DNA of 64,000 nt from Sambucus nigra (taxonomy: Eukaryota > Streptophyta > Magnoliopsida > Dipsacales > Adoxaceae). Positions 1-9,889 of this stretch are shown here, piece by piece (positions within the stretch are counted from its first letter, which is position 1; every line of letters begins with the position of its first letter). The notes beneath the pieces are model-generated. The model was not told where the DNA came from. It ran no database searches and saw only the letters and a program-made list of their open reading frames with translations. The stretch lies in NCBI GenBank assembly GCA_949130495.1, contig OX422215.1, positions 71,563,244-71,627,243 on the forward strand, written 5' to 3'. The position numbers and the translations under genes are program-made.

Positions 1-474
1 CTTTATAAACTGGGTTACCACTTGGGCAGTGGCTCTCCTTAAAGGAATGGCCTCCGCCCATTTGGTGTACAATTCTGTAGCCACAATGATAAAAGCCTTG
101 CCGTGAGATGCTGGGGCGATCTTACCCACCAGGTCGAACGCCCATGTGTGGAAGGGTTAGGGGGTTGCCAAGCTTTGTAGGCTGACGGAGGGAGCATGCA
201 CCATGTTTCCATGCACTTGGCATGCTCTACACTTTTTCACATATCCAATGGAGTCGGCCTCCGTGGTCGGCCAGTAGTATCCCAGCGTCATCAGTTGATC
301 ATACAGCTTGGCGCCTCCCATGTGGGAGGGCTCATGAGCTTCTTTCAGTACCCTTTCCACTTCCTCTTTGGCTACGCACCTTAGCGCCTTCTCATTGTAC
401 CCTTTCCTATATAACTCTCCTTTGACCTAGTAGAAATGTGCTATCCTTTTTCTAAGGTAAATTTCATCCGCTCT
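1..474 (-). pseudogene. Integrase N-terminal zinc domain and start of catalytic core (partial)
   Basis: The translation shows an H-H-C-C zinc-binding domain (EAHEPSH, then YYWP and CRACQ at roughly 220-345), followed below 157 by the start of the integrase core with AFDLVGKIAP and YTKWAEAIPL. The first catalytic Asp is in AFDLVG. The second position reads TELYTKW rather than the more usual TD-YTKW. The catalytic Glu lies outside the window. Stop codons at 427-429 (TAG) and at 157 (TAG where Trp of WPFHTW is expected) disable it. It shares its frame with the second RNase H upstream. Its role in the intact family would be inserting the cDNA into the genome. Confidence 0.85.
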
Positions 475-522
475 CTCGGCGGGCATCTCCCCATCTTTTA
501 GATATGCTAGGTACGGCTGTCT

Positions 523-822
523 TCAATCTTCGAAGGCTTCCACGAAGTTAGCCTCCGTCGGCTGGTCAAAATTAGCTTGGCACTTTAAACAACTTTGTTG
601 CAAGCGGGCTGCTTCTACGCTCATGGTGGGCCAAAAATACCCGCTTCGCTGCAATCGTCTGTATAGGGGGATATCCGTATCTCCACAGTGCTTCTGGTGC
701 ATTTCTATTAACCTCTCCTTGGCTTCTTGCTCCCCTACGTACCTTGTCAGAAACCCTCCAGGACTCTTGAAGTAGAGAGTTCCCTGCAGCACATGATAGT
801 TGGCTAACTCTAATATTTTCAT
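523..822 (-). pseudogene. Region between second RNase H and integrase, zinc-finger-like
   Basis: About 100 residues with EMHQKHCGD, YFWPTM and SCLKCQ, a pattern resembling the H2C2 zinc domain of retroviral-type integrases. It lies upstream of the better H2C2 copy at 220-345, so two H2C2-like segments stand in tandem. It ends in TGA (523) where Trp is plausible, so this is part of one decayed polyprotein rather than a separate gene. It could be a duplicated or extended integrase N-terminus. The assignment rests on the spacing of H and C residues only. Confidence 0.6.
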
Positions 823-864
823 TGTCCCTTCCCTGGTTTCAAGTTGCTTCTCTACCAGACGCCT

Positions 865-1359
865 CTAATCTTTTGGCTCGTTACTTGGGAATAAGGACTT
901 TACGGTAGTAGATACTGTTCTCCGCCTCACTGTGATGGTTGCTTCTGACTCCTCCATGTCCAACTTTTGGGCTATGGTGGCGAGCGCGTCAAGGTGCATG
1001 TTCATCGTTCGCGCCTGCATCTCCACAGTTACTTCCAAGAACTGTCCGAGCAGTCGTTGGATGATGTGTCTGTATGGCGCTAGGTTGGCATGTTTAAGGG
1101 AAAACTCTCCATTGACCTGCCTTACTACCAGATTGGAGTCCCCTCGTATACATAGTACCCTGATTCCTCTTCTGAGTGCTTCTAACATCCCTAGAATGAG
1201 GGCTTCATACTCAGCTTCATTATTTGAGCATTTAAAATCTAACTTGAAAGAGAGAGTAATCTTCTCCTTTCCGTCTGACAGTATGACGCCGGCCCCACCT
1301 GTTCCTTGAGCACTGGAACCATCAAACTCCATAAACCACTTCTTCACCTCCTCTGCCAT
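865..1359 (-). pseudogene. Second (additional) RNase H domain of Tat-lineage gypsy element
   Basis: The domain begins KKWFMEFDGSSAQGTGGAGV, with a catalytic Asp in FDGSS, followed by SNNEAEYEAL (Glu) and RGDSNLVVRQVNGE (Asp). This is the layout of the extra RNase H that plant Tat elements carry in addition to the canonical RT-linked RNase H. The fourth acidic position appears as LDALA. It ends at a TAG at 865. It is shifted by one frame relative to the upstream RT/RNase H; the shift falls near a CATGCATG motif at about 1,355, which could be a 4-nt duplication. It would degrade RNA in RNA:DNA hybrids during reverse transcription. Confidence 0.85.
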
Positions 1360-1364
1360 GCATG

Positions 1365-1979
1365 CTGGAAACTTTCTCCGGGTAGCTCTTCACTAGGTGG
1401 TTCAAAAACCCCACTCGGTAAGTGGGCCAGCAGATCGGCTACAGCCTGGCTCTTAATGGCTTTAGGCACTACGCATTTTAGATCGTATTCCTATAAAATC
1501 AAAAACCACCTTGTTGCTCGTCCCACGAGTATAGTCCGCGCAAGGAGGTACTTGATGGGATCACACTTGGTGACTATGTGAACGGTGAAGGCTAGAAGGT
1601 AGTGTCTCAACTTCTGGGCTACAAATACCAGCGCCAAGCAGTGACTCTCAACGCTGGTGTATCTCGATTCTGTTCCGAATATTACTCTTGACAGGTAGTA
1701 GACCGGCTTTTCCATTCCTTCCTTCTCTTGCGCCAAGAGGGCCCCTATCGACCTCTCTGTAGAAGTGAGGTAGAGTAGCAGCGGCGATCCGGCTTCGGGG
1801 GGAATCATCGTGGACGGAGAGGCTAGGATTTATTTAATCTTCTCGAATGCACTCTCTTGTCTCTCTCCCCAAACCCACTTGGTTTTGTCTTTTAGTAGAG
1901 GTGCGAACGGATGAGTTACTTCTGCCAACGCATGTATAAACCTCCTCAGGTAGGATACTTTTCCCAGGAAGCTCTTAAG
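1365..1979 (-). pseudogene. RT thumb/connection and canonical RNase H
   Basis: Downstream of the RT palm the frame reads LKSFLGKVSYLRRFI (RT thumb), then a linker and an RNase H-like domain with LYLTSTERSIGALLAQE, VYYLSRVI, ESRYTSVE and HYLLAF. The motif order matches the RNase H immediately following RT in gypsy elements. The usual first catalytic Asp appears as Thr in YLTST, so the site may be degenerate, as reported for the canonical RNase H of some dual-RNase H elements. Stops at 1,980, 1,830-1,832 and 1,491 lie in one frame and fit CAA/CAG to TAA/TAG changes. Confidence 0.8.
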
Positions 1980-2714
1980 TTATCTCTGACTCTTGGGCGG
2001 TGGCATCATCACAATGGATTTCATCTTCTCTGCATCCACTTGCACTCCTTGTCTATTTACCACAAAACCTAAGAATTTCCCTGCAGTAACCCTAAAGGCA
2101 CACTTTGAGGGGTTCATTCTCATCTTATACCGACGACACCTCTCGAATATTCTCCTGAGATCATGAATGTGCTTGTTTTCTTTCCTAGACTTCACCACCA
2201 AATCATCCACATAGAATTCTAATATATCATGAAATAAGTCGTGAAAAATTGCCATCATGGTCCGCTGATATGTGGCTCCAGCGTTCTTTAATCCGAAGGG
2301 CATGACTGTATAGTGAAAGTTCCCTAACGGTGTGGGGAAGACAGTCTTCTCCGCGTCGGCGGGTTCCATTTTAATCTGGTTATATCCAACATACCCGTCC
2401 ATGAAGCTATACATCTCATCTCCCGCGGTGGAATCCACTAAGCTATCTATGCTGGGTAGTGGGAATTCATCCTTAGGACACGCCCTGTTCAAGTCGCGAA
2501 AGTCTACACAGATTCTGATTTGGGTCTTGTCTTTCTTTGCCACTGGCACTATGCTGGACAACCATATGGGGTGTTGAATAGGCTTGATGAACCCTGCCGC
2601 TAACAACTTCTCCACCTCAGCCTTTATTTTTAAATCAAGGTCTGCTTTATATGTACATATGGCTTGCCTTACTGGAAGGGCATTGGGAAGGATGTTCAAT
2701 TTATGAGAGCTCAC
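1980..2714 (-). pseudogene. Reverse transcriptase
   Basis: About 245 residues with the gypsy RT series in order: GFIKPIQHP, RICVDFRDLNRACPKDEFPL, SFMDGYVGYNQIKM, MPFGLKNAGATYQR and the catalytic EFYVDDLVVKS, then MNPSKCAF and KFLGFVV. All main motifs are present, including both Asp of YVDD. The frame is closed by TAA at both ends (2,715 and 1,980), and both stops fall inside the polyprotein, so it is not expressible as it stands. It would copy the element RNA into DNA. Confidence 0.92.
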
Positions 2715-3026
2715 TTATGTGTCTATTCCTGGCATCTCCGTGTACTTCCAAGCAAATACATCAGTGAACTCCTTAAGTAGCTCAATGAGCTCTTCCTTCT
2801 GCTTCGGTTCCAGACACTTGGAAATTAGAATGGGTCTACTCTCGCCCTCTTCTAACCCCAACTTGATTTCCTCTAATTCCTGCAGCTGCTCCCTGGGCCC
2901 GTCTTGCATGCACTCCGGCGCCTCTTCTGGTTCTTCAACATGCTCAACAATATGGGATTCATCAACAATAAAACACTCGGGCGTCGGGTCGATGCTCTCA
3001 TCCCAGAACATCGCCCGTGCAGACCG
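2715..3026 (-). pseudogene. Acidic protease-RT linker and RT N-terminus
   Basis: A Glu/Asp-rich stretch (HVEEPEEAPE, LEEIKLGLEEGES) ends in FTDVFAWKYTEMPGID, the segment that usually leads into the gypsy RT fingers. A TAA at 2,715 separates it from the RT motifs, and a TAA at 3,027 from the protease. The frame is unchanged across both stops, which shows that it belongs to one polyprotein. Confidence 0.75.
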
Positions 3027-3743
3027 TTATAAATGGTAGATGACTTTTCCATTGGGCAAAACCACTTTCTTGCAAGTTCGGGGAGGTCTAGCTACCTCCT
3101 CTACCTTCCTCTTGCCTTTTGCCATACGGGGGATTATCCTCTCCCCTAGATGGTTATGAACGGATTTTTTCTGCGGGACCCTTCCCTCAGCTACCTTGAT
3201 TCCTGTTAGCTTTCTTGTATAGCCCTTTCTTTCCTCGTCTAACTCGGTGTAAAAGGCAGCATCTACCGGGTGGGCCTCCTCAACGGCGAAGGGTCTCTGC
3301 GTGGCCTTGATCACTATCTCTGTGCCTCTAATATTTGCCTTCACGCATTGATGGTAGGTGGAAGGCACTACGCCATGAGTGTGCATCCATACCCTTCCAA
3401 TGAGTAATTGGTAGCTGGTGTCAGCGTTAATAACATGAAATTTGATGTGGGAGGTGAAATTTTCCAACTTAATTCCCACATTCACGTATCCAATAGACTG
3501 CATTCCGGCGTTGTCGAATCCGAAAATTACTAGCGGTACCGGAACCACCTTCTCCTGGTCAATTCCCGTTTCATATAATGTACTGATGGGCATGATGTTA
3601 ATGGATGCTCCTCTATCCATCAACGCCCTAGGAAATGAGACTCCATTAATTATGGCTGTGACGTACAACGGGCGGTTGTGGAAGTAGGGCACCACCCTAT
3701 CCGCTTCTGAAAATACCACTTCAGAGGTATATTTCTTAATCAT
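3027..3743 (-). pseudogene. Retropepsin-type aspartic protease
   Basis: The protease core reads FPRALMDRGASINIMP, the plant gypsy equivalent of the D-[ST]-G-A active site; here the residue after Asp is Arg, which is unusual and may be a mutation. The downstream hydrophobic motif is YQLLIGRVWMH. The N-terminal VVFSEADRV and PLYVTAIING also match Tat proteases. It ends in TAA at 3,027 after a basic segment (MAKGKRKVEE). In the family it cleaves the polyprotein. Confidence 0.8.
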
Positions 3744-4409
3744 ACTCCCGATTGGCCCCTGCTAATTTAGCGAAGGGTCTCCCTGCTGCTGCACCGCCTC
3801 CAAGACTTTCCTCGTGATGGACACCCTCGTGTCGTACTTCACCCCTATTTGGTCGAAAAACCACTTGAACTTGGGGCTCCTCGCTATGGCCTAACATTCA
3901 GAATCTAAGTCTACCTCGTACGTCTGGGCACTGCAAACATACTCCGCTTCAGAGGTCTCTCCCTCGTCTAGAGCGAGGATGACGTCTACCTCGCCTTCTG
4001 AGAGAGCGACTTCCTCAACTTCCCCACTCCCACTTTCATGCTCCGGAGTGAAGAACCACTTCTCTTGCTTTCTTTCTAGCTGAAGTCTGCTCAGTTACAG
4101 ATTTTCTAACTCCTCGCATAACTTCTCGCCACTCTCCCGCTTCACAAGACTTCTCGTAGCTTCTTCGTCGTAGGCCACTACCATATTGGCGGTTCCAAAG
4201 TGATGCGTAGGAAGTGGGTTCTCGTTAATGTCCACAGGGGGTATCTGCAAGGTACCGCTGGCCATCTGCTCACCAATGATCCTTCTCAAGTAGTAACAAT
4301 CCTTGGTAGAGTGCTGCACTCGTTGGTGCAATTCGCAGTACTTCGGATTGGCCTTGTCAGCTGCAGTGGGGGTCTCTCCTTTTAGGTGTGGAGGTACTGC
4401 TACGACTTC
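3744..4409 (-). pseudogene. Gag C-terminal region with zinc-knuckle-like motif
   Basis: Continues the gag frame past the TGA at 4,410. YCELHQRVQHSTKDCYYL (about 4,275-4,335) has the C-H-H-C spacing found at the gag C-terminus of Tat elements. Acidic sequence leading to the protease follows. Stops at 4,095, 3,891 and 3,762 are all in the same frame and consistent with C-to-T or G-to-A changes. Confidence 0.7.
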
Positions 4410-5648
4410 TCACACCAAGGTGCGGTAACAATCCATGGCCTCCGCTACGCTGCACGGCAGTGGCGGCGGGGCGTCTTCCCCGAATTTTCTCTTGTTGCCG
4501 GGACTGTCGGTCTTGGCCCCAGAGCCTCCCTTCTTCCCTTTGTTACTCCCGTCCATATAGTTAACCGCCTGCCTCCTCGCAACTTGAAACCTCCCGGGAG
4601 TCAGTGGAACTTGTGTCTTCCAACCCGGGGCTCTCGGTTTGATTATCATAGCTATGTTGCTGGCGGCTCTGGTGAATTCTCTGAAAGTTCCATCTCTAGT
4701 TTCGTTGATCAAATGCAGCTTGTACTCTTCCAGGAGTCCTTCCACACATATCTCCAGCAACCTGGCCTCCGCCACGTCCTCGTGAACATCTAAGGCCCTC
4801 TCGCGAAATCGCTTGATGTAGTGCATCAACTCTTCTCCTGGCTTCTGGACCTCTTGCGCCAGGTGCCTCAGTGTAAATTCATCCTCCGCTACAAAAAACT
4901 TCTGAAGGAACTGCCTGTGCATCTCTTCCCAAGTAGGGACGCTGTTAGGCGCCAAGTGGGAATACCATGTATAAGCTTTCCCAGTGAGAGTCTTAGAGAA
5001 CTCCCTCAACCTCAGGTTCTTATCGCCAGCATGTACTCTCAGGTACTCGACGAACCTCTTCACGTGCTCACTAGGGTTCTCCCCCCTACCGCTAAACTTG
5101 ATAAATTTTGGTGGAATATACCCCTCAGGGTATAGCTTCTCACTTACTTCCTGTGGATAGGGGTCTTGTAACTCCTCGTATAGGTGGGAACCGTCTCTTT
5201 GAGAGGAGGAGAAGAGCTTCCTCACTTCTTCCATAGTAACAGTCTTAGAGGGTGATTCCTCCAAACATGTGCTTTTAGGAGCTGAAGCACCTGTTGGAGC
5301 CAGGACCTGCTCCGGCGCCGCCTTCCGAGACAGAATTGTCTCTGCCGGAATCGTAATAGGAGTGGCCACCCCTCCGGAAGGGGCAGCAGCAGGTGTCACA
5401 CAACCTTGACCCAAGTTTGATAGATCCACGTTGTTTTGCTTTAAAAAGTCAAAAAACATTGCCATAAGGTTCATACCTGCCATTGGAGCCACTGCCGGCG
5501 AACTGGTCTGAACTCCCTGAGGCGCTGGCACCTTGGCTCCGATCACCACCACTTCTTCCTGAGTAGTCTGGTCACTGTAAGCTCCATTACCAGACGGAAT
5601 GTCCTCAAAAACCAACTACTTAGAGACATTGAAACCTTCTTTGTCCAT
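4410..5648 (-). pseudogene. Gag (retrotransposon capsid-like) protein
   Basis: The likely start is ATG at 5,646-5,648, just inside the primer site. A TAG at 5,616-5,618 interrupts the frame after about ten residues. The protein has a Pro/Ala/Gly-rich N-terminus and then the Retrotrans_gag fold: YIPPKFIKFSGRGENPSEHV, FSKTLTGKAYTWYSHL, WEEMHRQFLQKFF, LMHYIKRFRERALDV and EICVEGLLEEYK. It ends with a Lys/Gly-rich tail and TGA at 4,410, where Arg (CGA) is plausible. It would form the particle that packages the element RNA. Confidence 0.88.
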
Positions 5649-5661
5649 GGAAATGAGGATA

Positions 5662-5683
5662 CCTCCCCAGCGGAGTCGCCAAA
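5662..5683 (-). other. Primer-binding site of the Tat element
   Basis: On the minus strand the sequence TTTGGCGACTCCGCTGGGGA directly follows the LTR end CTCCTACA. A TGGCGACTC-type site next to an LTR fits priming by a host tRNA; from memory, tRNA-Arg is usual in Ogre/Tat elements. A tRNA 3'-end match would confirm it. Confidence 0.75.
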
Positions 5684-6650
5684 TGTAGGAGGGTAGTGAG
5701 ACTGGGGTCTATGAATAACTGGAAAGGGTGAGGCGTGACCCACTCCAATGGACGCTGCCTGTAAGGCCTTCAAGGTCTCCTGGTTCAACTTCTGAAGAAA
5801 ACTTCTCCTTCTGGTAACAATGGAACTCAAGCTTCAACTCACTCCCTTCAAGAAGATGAACTTTCACAGCAAAAATAGCAATTTTCTCAAGGGAAACACC
5901 TGAGAGTGATGGCTGTCAGTGGGGAGTGAAGGAACAAGTCACTCAGCACTATGAGAATGAGCAGGGAGAGAATACTTAGGTAGGTCTGGTGATATTTTAG
6001 CAGAGTAACAGTGCAATTTCTCTTGTCTATCTGTTTTGACCTTGCCCAGAGATCTATTTATACTGGGGCGTTAGGGGTCATTGGCAATTTTTGGGCGCCA
6101 AAATTGAGAGATTTGGTGGGGAACAATGTCTGAAGTGTACCATTTGTCCCTACCTGTAGGCAGCATGCCTGTCCCCTCTGTAGGCGCCACCTGGCGCCGA
6201 CCAAAACTCAAAAAGCACATATGTCCCCTAATGGAGACAAAATAGCAGATTTTGGTAGTTATCTTTTGAAACGGTAACTTGTGGTGCAATTTTGCAAATC
6301 TTGAGAGAGGAGACCTTAAGGCCTCATCTCCTCTAAAAGTGTTATTTTTCTTGAGAGGGACCTCGAGGATCCCCTCTTCTGGAAAAGTCATTTTCTTGTA
6401 AAGAGTTTATTTCTTGTGAGTAGCCAGCTCTTTGGCTGCTCACTTCACTTGTGACCAAGTGTGCAGTGTGCGTAGTCTCGAGTGACTTCTGGGTCTTCCT
6501 ACTAGTATTCTCTCAATCTTATAGTGCTAAGTGGTTGAGCTCGCTCAACATACCTTGTCCCTCAGCCGCCAAGCCAAAACTCCCGGGAGGTCCCAACGCG
6601 CCTGTTCGAGCCCTGCTTGCTCGACTAGGCAACCTGTTCAAGAAAGTAAA
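5684..6650 (-). repeat. 5' LTR of the Tat element (outer edge approximate)
   Basis: The inner edge is sharp: the plus strand reads TGTAGGAGGG from 5,684, so the LTR ends CCCTCCTACA on the minus strand. A TATA box, TATAAATAG, lies at 6,054-6,062 on the minus strand and marks the promoter, leaving about 370 bp of R-U5. The outer boundary was not located, because no convincing TG start or target duplication was found between 6,400 and 6,700. Confidence 0.65.
6054..6062 (-). promoter_or_regulatory. TATA box in the Tat LTR
   Basis: TATAAATAG on the minus strand inside the LTR, in GC-richer flanks, about 370 bp before the primer site. This is the expected place for the RNA polymerase II start of the element transcript. 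Confidence 0.6.
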
Positions 6651-6710
6651 GTGTTAGTGCTGTTGTTCATTTAGAGACTGATGTTTCATGATGGGGGGTT
6701 GTTCGCGATA

Positions 6711-7657
6711 GACACTTGCAGCGGCGTCGACACGTGACGCGGTACCGACGCTTGTAACGGCATCGACACTTGAAGTGGCGTTGACGTTTAAAGCAGCGCT
6801 GATACTTGAGGTAGCGCTGACGCTTGAGGTGGTCGCTGATACCTGGGGCGGCGCCGACCCTTGTCGCGGCGTCGACTCTTGAAGCGGTGCTGACGTTTGA
6901 AGCAGCGCTGACGCTTGAAGTAGTCGCTGATACCTGAGGCGGCGCCGACCCTTGTCGCAGCGCCGACACTTGAAGCGGCGCTGACGCTTGAAGCGACGCT
7001 GACACGTGAGGAGGCGCCGACCCTTATCGCGGTGCCGACGCTCGAAGTGGTGCTGATGCCTGAAGTGGCGCTGATACGTGAGGCGACACCGACCCTTGCC
7101 GCGGTGTTGACGCTCGAAGTGGGGCCAACGCTCGAAGTGGCGCTGAAGCTTAAATCGGCGCTGACATGTGAGGCGGCGCCGACCCTTATCGCGACGCCGA
7201 TGCTCGAAGTGGCGCCGACGCTCGAAGTGGCGCTGACACGTGAGGCGGCGCTGACCCTTGTCACGACGCCGAAGCTCAAAGTGGCGCCGACGCTCGAAGT
7301 GGCGCTGACGCTTGAAGTGGCACTGACACGTGAGGCTGCGCCGACCCTTATCGCGGCGTCGACGCTCGAAGTGGCTCCAACGCTCGAAGTGGCGCTGACG
7401 CTTGAATCGGCGCTGACATGTGAGGTGGCGCCGACCCTTGTCGCGGTGCCGATGCTCGAAGTGGCGCCGATGCTCGAAGTGGCGCTGATACTTGAGGTAG
7501 CGCTGATGTTTGAAGCAGCGCTGACGCTTGAAGCGGCGCTGACACGTGAGGCGGCGCCGACCCTTGTCGCGGCGCCGACGCTCGAAGTAGCGCTGATGCT
7601 CGGTGTAGCGCTGACGCCTGAGGCAGCGCTGATGCTTGAAGCGGCGCTGATACTTCG
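6711..7657. repeat. GC-rich 18-bp minisatellite with higher-order periodicity
   Basis: About 52 diverged copies of an 18-bp unit close to GACGCTTGAAGTGGCGCT. A variant pair (GACACGTGAGGCGGCGCC then GACCCTTGTCGCGGCGCC) recurs at 6,729, 6,838, 6,929, 7,001, 7,073, 7,163, 7,235, 7,325, 7,415 and 7,541. The steps are 72, 90 or 126 bp (multiples of 18), apart from two single-base slips near 6,830 and 6,920. The GC content is far above that of the surroundings. Because the unit is a multiple of three and lacks stops, several frames on both strands stay open for hundreds of codons. I read these as composition artefacts, not genes. Confidence 0.9.
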
Positions 7658-7728
7658 CAATGGCTTTTGGGCTTCTTGGTGACCCTCGCGGGTACCTCTC
7701 GGGTGTCATTAATAAGAGAAAGTATTTT

Positions 7729-8584
7729 TTATTTTGTTTGCTTTTTCTGTTGATAACACCCTTCTACAACTTGATACATCCCGGACCCACGTATGGGAGT
7801 CGACCATCCGTCTCTTATAGTTTCCTCGCATAGTGGGGCTCCAATCCACATTGATTTTAATCTGAAAGTGGGTTGCTTAAATTCTGTAGATGGTGAAATA
7901 AAGAAGATGAGTGGGCAATGACCATACCCCCGAATAGATTCATGCACAACATTAGCGTGGGGAAAATGATAAAGAAATTTGAGGTTAACTAGGGCTCTAT
8001 CCAATCTTTCTCTTACGAGGTCAGCACCGTCCCTTTTATTACTCCAAGTGAATCTAGGCCCCTGAAACCCCACATCAATGAGATTGCACTCGAATAATAA
8101 ATTATCATACTCCTCGTTTTTTGTCAGTGACATTATTTCCTCCCTTTTTGTCCCATTTATCACCAATGATATTAAAATCCCCAATAACCATGTGAGTAGT
8201 CCTTTCTTCATAAGCGACATGCTCCACACTATCCCACAGAGCATATCTCCTTCTTTCATTTGTTGGGGCATAAATAAAGGAAGACATTATTGCTTGGTCG
8301 TTCCCAAAGACTATTTTGCGATAAATCCACCACGGAGAGAATTTTTCAATCTGCACATTATTTCCATTCCACCATAGGGCAAGACCTCCCGATTTTCCAA
8401 TAGGGTCCACATAGAATGAGAATTCCATCTTTATTTGTTTTCGAATCCACTCCATCTTTTTTAGTTTGTTTTTGGTTTCCATTAGAAATATAATGGAAGG
8501 ACGATAGGAGGCTACAATCTCCTTCAGTACGAGAACTGTACGGGGTCGCCCACCTCCCTGACAGTTCCACACCATGACTACCAT
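7729..8584 (-). pseudogene. LINE endonuclease domain, frameshifted
   Basis: Two overlapping frames together form one endonuclease. The first (8,584-8,105) has VWNCQGGGRP, IIFLMETK (catalytic Glu), SGGLALWW, SSFIYAP and VIGDFNII (Asp and Asn). The second (from about 8,170 to 7,729) continues with LIDVGFQGPRFTWSN and ERLDRALVN. The crossover, near 8,110-8,170, implies a frameshift just after GDFN. The final SDH motif of this endonuclease family reads YGHCPL here, so the catalytic Asp is replaced. The domain nicks target DNA in active LINEs; this copy should be inactive. Confidence 0.85.
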
Positions 8585-9583
8585 TGGATCTGTGGCTGTT
8601 TCGGGTCAGCCAACACCACCCTGTCAACTTTGGCATCTCCATCTACTTCTTTTATGACAACGGTATTCAGGATAGGAATATCCACTAAATTATCCTCCTC
8701 AAGAACTGTAATTAGCTTAAAGCCTCTCTTAGAGATAAGTGGATTTATTCGTTTACGCAGAATTCCTTTCTTCTTTGAGTCACCTCCTCTCCGAGTAATC
8801 ACATTAGGATGAACCTCTTTCCTTTCAATTTTTTGCTTTTTTCGAACACCATATCCAACGTTTGTATCTTCGTCAGCATAGCCGTGTTTGAGAGATAGGG
8901 TTTCTATACTTTTAATGAGCTGGGTTGGGACTTGCAGTGGTGATGGTATACTAAGGTTAACGCTCAGGTTTACCTTTTATTGGATTTGGCGAGTGTGAGT
9001 CTTGATGAGATGGAGGGGTAACACTGGGGTTTCAGGTAAATCAGTTTCTGTTACAAAGTAATCCACTATAGTTTGGCTGGTAGAGGTATCTGGGATAGGT
9101 GTGGCTTTAGTCTGGTTGAACACGACAATTTCATTGGGTTGGCCATTGTTTTCTAGGTTTATGATATCATTCTCTTGGGTAGGCTTGTGGGGTGGTGAAG
9201 TTATATTTTGAAAGGGATTGGGGTCTTTTTCTTGAATATTTGAAACAGATTTTGCATTCTTCTTGCTGCAGTCGGCAAAAAAATTAATGGATTTACCTGG
9301 CTTTGCACGCATCTCAGGTCCAAGTTTGTTTTGTTGTTCCGTTATGGTTTTCTCGTGGTGGGTGTCCGCTGAAGCATGTCCAATCCTCCCACAATCGTAG
9401 CAGAAGGTGCCCAGTCTTTCATATTTCAGATTTATCCATCTTTCCTCACCATGGTTGTCCCTTAAGTAGAACCCCGCTTTGAGAGGGTGGAGCACCTGAA
9501 TATTAACTCTTATTCTAAGGATGTTCCCTCTCATGACTGTGTCTTCAGATTTGGCTTCTGCTTCAAGAAAACCGCCCAATAAT
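8578..9583 (-). pseudogene. LINE ORF1 nucleic-acid-binding protein, decayed
   Basis: On the minus strand the segment begins ...GRFLEAEAKSEDTVMRG, typical of the DUF4283-type ORF1 of plant LINEs, followed by GFYLRDNHGEERW and LGTFCYDCGRIGHASADTHHE. In the last, Cys-Cys-His spacing of a CCHC knuckle is kept, but the final Cys is Thr. A polar tail rich in Asn, Pro and Gln follows. A stop near 8,977 and a basic segment (KKKGILRKRINPL) at 8,802-8,578 lead into the endonuclease. The N-terminal part is lost at the foreign fragment starting at 9,584. Confidence 0.7.
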
Positions 9584-9885
9584 CAGGGGCGTGGCTAAGT
9601 GGGGGGCTTGGCCGGGATCAATCCCGGTTCACTTTTAAAAAAAAATAGTCTAAAATTTAAGGCTCAATATATCACAGCCCACCCAATAGACAAAAAAGCT
9701 ATCCCTCCCAACCAATCAAATCTCAATGATCCTCTTAAAAAAAAACTATATGAACCATTATTTTGGGCATTATTTTGCGCCTATATTTTTTAATTAACAT
9801 TATTTTTCATTATTTTTAAGTGAATACTCAAAAATAACCTAAAAAAAATCGGCTCGGGGGCTCCCGCCCTCGAATCTCCAAAAAT
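9584..9885 (+). mobile_element. hAT-like non-autonomous fragment inserted in LINE ORF1
   Basis: Starts CAGGGGCGTGGCTAAG, resembling the CAGGGGCGGAGC-type ends of plant hAT MITEs. It has an AT-rich interior with no ORF, and near the right edge GGCTCGGGGGCTCCCGCCCT, which looks like the matching subterminal region. A clean right end with CGCCCCTG was not found, so the right end may be truncated. The left flank CCAATAAT and CCATCATT at about 9,890 agree in only 5 of 8 bases. It interrupts ORF1 of the LINE. Confidence 0.45.
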
Positions 9886-9889
9886 CCAT

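Larger units (their letters stand above)
1..6650 (-). mobile_element. Ty3/gypsy Tat-lineage LTR retrotransposon, 5' portion (3' end outside window)
   Basis: Read on the minus strand from high to low coordinates: an LTR with a TATA box, a tRNA primer-binding site (5,662-5,683), gag, protease, RT, RNase H, a second RNase H and the start of integrase, which leaves the window at base 1. The extra RNase H between the canonical one and integrase is the known hallmark of the plant Tat lineage. From the gag ATG (5,648) to about 1,360 the reading frame is one continuous frame interrupted only by stop codons. One shift near 1,355 puts the second RNase H and integrase in another frame. The element is therefore a dead copy. 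The outer LTR edge (about 6,400-6,650) could not be fixed, because the second LTR is outside the window. Confidence 0.9.

Noticed and set aside
932..1309. 125-codon plus-strand frame
   Set aside because: Antisense shadow of the second RNase H of the Tat element.
6654..7709. Long open frames (up to 351 codons) on both strands rich in Arg or in Ser/Ala/Val
   Set aside because: They follow the 18-bp minisatellite, whose unit is a multiple of three without stops, so several frames are open at once. No start context or domain supports a gene.
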